DNA from: Alphaproteobacteria bacterium
GTDB taxonomy: Bacteria; Pseudomonadota; Alphaproteobacteria; Rs-D84
NCBI GenBank assembly: GCA_017650505.1
Contig: JAGCET010000012.1
Span: 1-23,212, forward strand
DNA length: 23,212 nucleotides
Direction: 5' to 3'
Every line of letters begins with the position of its first letter. Position 1 is the stretch's first letter. The position numbers were made by a program, and so were the translations under genes. The notes beneath the pieces are model-generated. The model made no database searches and was not told the origin of the DNA. It worked only from the letters and a program-made list of their open reading frames with translations. Of this stretch, positions 21,406 through 23,212 are shown piece after piece.

Positions 21406-21427
21406 ATGTCGCCCGGTTGGGCGACAT
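21406..21427 (-). terminator. intrinsic terminator of the lipoprotein gene
   Basis: ATGTCGCCC/GGGCGACAT, a perfect 9-bp stem with a 4-nt loop. On the minus strand it is followed by TTTTTG. Confidence 0.85.
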
Positions 21428-21451
21428 AACAACAACATAACAAACAAAAAC

Positions 21452-21817
21452 TTATTTATCCGTCAACGTATAGAACCGACGTGTCACCGGAACCATTTCG
21501 GAATTGCATCCGCCGCACTTTGTGCAATTTGATGCCGTGTGGGTTGTCGCCGGGGTCACAATCATACGTGTGCTGCGTGGTGTACGACCGGCATTATCGC
21601 GCAAGAACAGGTCTGCACATTTTGTGTTTTTATAAACAATGCGGTCTTCGCCGTCGATGCCACGAATCGAATCGGAATAGTTTCGCGCGTATTCATCGGC
21701 ATAGTAAATGCAATCATTGCCATCTTGGGTATAGCGGACATCGCCCTTGTAATAATCATAGTACGTGCAACCCGCCAACGCCGCAATCGCAACAATAGAC
21801 ATCAAAAGTTTTTTCAT
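21452..21817 (-). CDS. small lipoprotein with a CxxCxxC motif, function unknown
   Basis: The 121-residue product has a signal peptide with lipobox LAGC (Cys17), then a Tyr/Asp-rich mature part (TYYDYYKGDVRYTQDGNDCIYYADEY would be its start; key features are C36 and C67). A Thr-rich linker leads to C98-T-K-C101-G-G-C104 and an Arg-containing tail. AAGGAAG is well placed before ATG 21817. I do not recognise a family. The cysteine triplet could bind metal or form disulfides. The gene has its own terminator, so it is separate from the pilin-like gene downstream. Confidence 0.8.
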   Translation of the reverse strand: MKKLLMSIVAIAALAGCTYYDYYKGDVRYTQDGNDCIYYADEYARNYSDSIRGIDGEDRIVYKNTKCADLFLRDNAGRTPRSTRMIVTPATTHTASNCTKCGGCNSEMVPVTRRFYTLTDK

Positions 21818-21934
21818 GATTTCTTCCTTTGTTTTTTTGCCTCTGCCCGCGCTCCCCGTTTCTTAAATGGCATTTTTGCACAAATATTTCGCAAGTCAAT
21901 CGTTTTGTCGCGGGTTTTAATCCGACCAAAAATA

Positions 21935-21943
21935 TGATATAAT
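21935..21943 (+). promoter_or_regulatory. fba promoter, extended -10
   Basis: TGA-TATAAT with the -10 at 21938-21943. The binding site AAAGGAAG follows and the ATG is at 21966. No clear -35. Confidence 0.6.
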
Positions 21944-21965
21944 ATGCGCCAAAGGAAGTAATTTT

Positions 21966-22913
21966 ATGACATATTCTGATTTTGGTTTGGTAAATACACG
22001 CGATATGTTTCGGGACGCGATTGCGAATCGGTACGCGGTTGGTGCATTTAACTTCTTTAATATGGAAAGTTTGCGCGCAATTGTCACGGCTGCACGTGTG
22101 ATTCGGTCGCCCGTTATTTTGGCGGTATCGGAATCTGCATTGAATTATATCGGCGACGGTATGTTGATGGCTATGATTGCGGGCTTGGAATTGGACATCC
22201 GCGAGATGGTCGCGTTGCATTTGGATCATGGGCATTCGTTTGAAGTATGCGCGCGCGCCGTCGATGTGGGTTTTTCCAGTGTGATGATAGATGCAAGTGC
22301 GATGTCTTTTGATGAAAATGCCACGGTGTCCGCGCGCGTTGCGGAATATGCACATCGGTACAATGTTAGTGTAGAGGCCGAAATTGGCACAATCGGTGGT
22401 GTCGAAGATGAAAATACTAAATCCGATATCGAACTTTTTACGCGTCCCGACGACGCTGTCGAATTTGTGCGACGCACCGGGGTTGATTCTTTGGCGGTGG
22501 CAATTGGAACCGCGCACGGCGCGTATAAACGTCGGGCCGATTCGGTTGGATTGCGATTCGATATATTGGCCGAATTGGAACGCCGATTGCCCGATATGCC
22601 GTTGGTATTGCACGGCGCATCCAGTATTCCGGAAAAATTCATTCGTGAAATAAATTTGAATGGCGGTCATTTAATTGGCGCGGGGGGGATTTCGCGTGAA
22701 CAACTGGCGCGGGCGGCAACGACAAACATTTGCAAAATAAACGTGGACAGCGATTCGCGTCTTGCATTTACCGCGACCGTGCGGGGCGAATTGGCAAATA
22801 ACCCCGGTGTGTTTAACCCGCGTGAATACCTGGGGGCGGCAATGGGGGCGGTATATGAAAACACAATGGACGAAATGATAAATATTATGAATTCCGGGAA
22901 TAGGGTAAGTTAG
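21966..22913 (+). CDS. fba: class II fructose-bisphosphate aldolase
   Basis: A zinc-dependent aldolase that splits fructose-1,6-bisphosphate into DHAP and glyceraldehyde-3-phosphate. The 315-residue protein shows all class II landmarks: AFNFFNMESL near the start, HLDHGHSFE (zinc and active-site Asp), EAEIGTIGGVED, IGTAHGAYK (zinc His), LVLHGASSIPE (zinc His) and KINVDSDSR (phosphate binding). The related tagatose-bisphosphate aldolases share these motifs, so the substrate is assigned by the commonest role. It is a single-gene unit with its own promoter and terminator. Confidence 0.92.
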   Translation: MTYSDFGLVNTRDMFRDAIANRYAVGAFNFFNMESLRAIVTAARVIRSPVILAVSESALNYIGDGMLMAMIAGLELDIREMVALHLDHGHSFEVCARAVDVGFSSVMIDASAMSFDENATVSARVAEYAHRYNVSVEAEIGTIGGVEDENTKSDIELFTRPDDAVEFVRRTGVDSLAVAIGTAHGAYKRRADSVGLRFDILAELERRLPDMPLVLHGASSIPEKFIREINLNGGHLIGAGGISREQLARAATTNICKINVDSDSRLAFTATVRGELANNPGVFNPREYLGAAMGAVYENTMDEMINIMNSGNRVS

Positions 22914-22922
22914 TGATTAGTG

Positions 22923-22950
22923 CGCGGGGCAAATGCCCCGCGTGTTTTTT
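22923..22950 (+). terminator. intrinsic terminator of fba
   Basis: CGCGGGGC (22923-22930), loop AAAT, GCCCCGCG (22935-22942), then TGTTTTTT. Confidence 0.92.
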
Positions 22951-22974
22951 AGATTTTACTTAGACACAAAAATA

Positions 22975-22983
22975 TGATATAAT
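22975..22983 (+). promoter_or_regulatory. extended -10 promoter of the last gene
   Basis: TGA-TATAAT with the -10 at 22978-22983, within a 17-nt stretch identical to the one upstream of fba. Confidence 0.6.
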
Positions 22984-23028
22984 TCCGTATAGTCGTATGG
23001 TGTGACAAATAAACCAAAGGAAGAAAAG

Positions 23029-23212
23029 ATGTATAGAGAATGTTTGGTCACTGCATGTGTGTTGTCGACAATCGGGCTTAATGCGTTCGGCGCACCGTCT
23101 GTTCGCGCGGGCAGTTTGACCGTACCAACAAAATCAAATACAGCGGATGTTGCACGTGCCGCATCGGTAAGTACCGGTGCATTGACCAAGGGCGCTGTTT
23201 CAACGTCGTCCA
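23029..23212 (+). CDS. N-terminus of a secreted protein (runs off right edge)
   Basis: ATG 23029 follows AAAGGAAG and a clear extended -10. The first 61 codons encode a signal peptide (MYRECLVTACVLSTIGLNAFGA, cut near residue 22), then a low-complexity Ser/Thr/Ala/Val-rich mature start (APSVRAGSLTVPTKSNTADV, then further STG repeats). The frame stays open to the end of the window. I do not recognise a family; such an N-terminus suggests a periplasmic or surface protein. Confidence 0.75.
   Translation, partial: MYRECLVTACVLSTIGLNAFGAPSVRAGSLTVPTKSNTADVARAASVSTGALTKGAVSTSS

Noticed and set aside
21756..22670. A 304-codon open frame on the minus strand opposite fba
   Set aside because: It is antisense to an aldolase with every family motif, has His/Arg-rich composition typical of a shadow frame, and no binding site of its own.
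1..23212. CRISPR array, insertion sequence, tRNA or rRNA genes
   Set aside because: No regularly spaced repeats, transposase frame, cloverleaf or rRNA segment was seen on either strand.

Overview
The window is a dense stretch of bacterial chromosome with moderate-to-low GC, a strong preference for TTG/GAT/CGT codons and very short intergenic gaps. The gene content points to an alphaproteobacterium with a reduced genome, possibly one of the uncultured gut-associated lineages. The evidence is a DksA without zinc-finger cysteines, an FtsI with the alphaproteobacterial C-terminal pattern, SPOR and NlpD-type envelope proteins, LolA, TolB, TatABC, and small lipoproteins including one with a BamF-like tail. 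The lineage is inferred from protein motifs only; there is no rRNA gene here. I see no tRNA gene, insertion sequence or CRISPR array.

Layout. 1-3911: the end of an unidentified gene, trmB (minus), a Clostridium-type gltX, a TraB/TIKI-like protein and a hemolysin III (PAQR-type) gene interrupted by an in-frame TAA. 3912-5840: thrS, which lacks the TGS domain, preceded by a 20-residue open frame with six consecutive Thr codons that looks like an attenuation leader peptide. 5841-7199: a 47-residue lipoprotein, a SPOR-domain protein and tatA. 7225-7977 (minus): trxA-dksA. 8053-16224 (plus): a nearly continuous run of sufS-sufT-sufE, ftsL-like-ftsI, recJ-nrnA-lolA-tatB-tatC, with many ATGA overlaps. 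16272-17819: an NlpD/DipM-like LysM plus degenerate-M23 lipoprotein, apparently made from a leaderless mRNA. 17833-19565 (minus): tolB and a secreted thermonuclease. 19738-20962: a strong promoter with an overlapping palindrome, a ribbon-helix-helix antitoxin-like gene, a DinD-like gene and a terminator. 20979-21817 (minus): a lone VirB2/TrbC-like pilin and a cysteine-rich lipoprotein. 21966-22950: class II fructose-bisphosphate aldolase with terminator. 23029-end: the start of a secreted protein that leaves the window.

How the genes work together. Most of the window is translation (two aminoacyl-tRNA synthetases, TrmB), envelope biogenesis and division (FtsL/FtsI, SPOR, NlpD, TolB, LolA, Tat), Fe-S/redox chemistry (SufS/T/E, Trx) and nucleic-acid turnover (RecJ, NrnA, nuclease). 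The accessory part is 19.7-21.8 kb. Promoters share an extended -10, TGnTATAAT, and three start codons (trmB, the Thr leader, the nlpD-like gene) lie 6-7 nt after a -10 hexamer with no usable Shine-Dalgarno site, suggesting leaderless transcripts.

The best candidates for something undescribed are the Thr-rich leader of thrS, the RHH + DinD-like two-gene module with its operator, the leaderless-promoter architecture and the interrupted hemolysin III gene.
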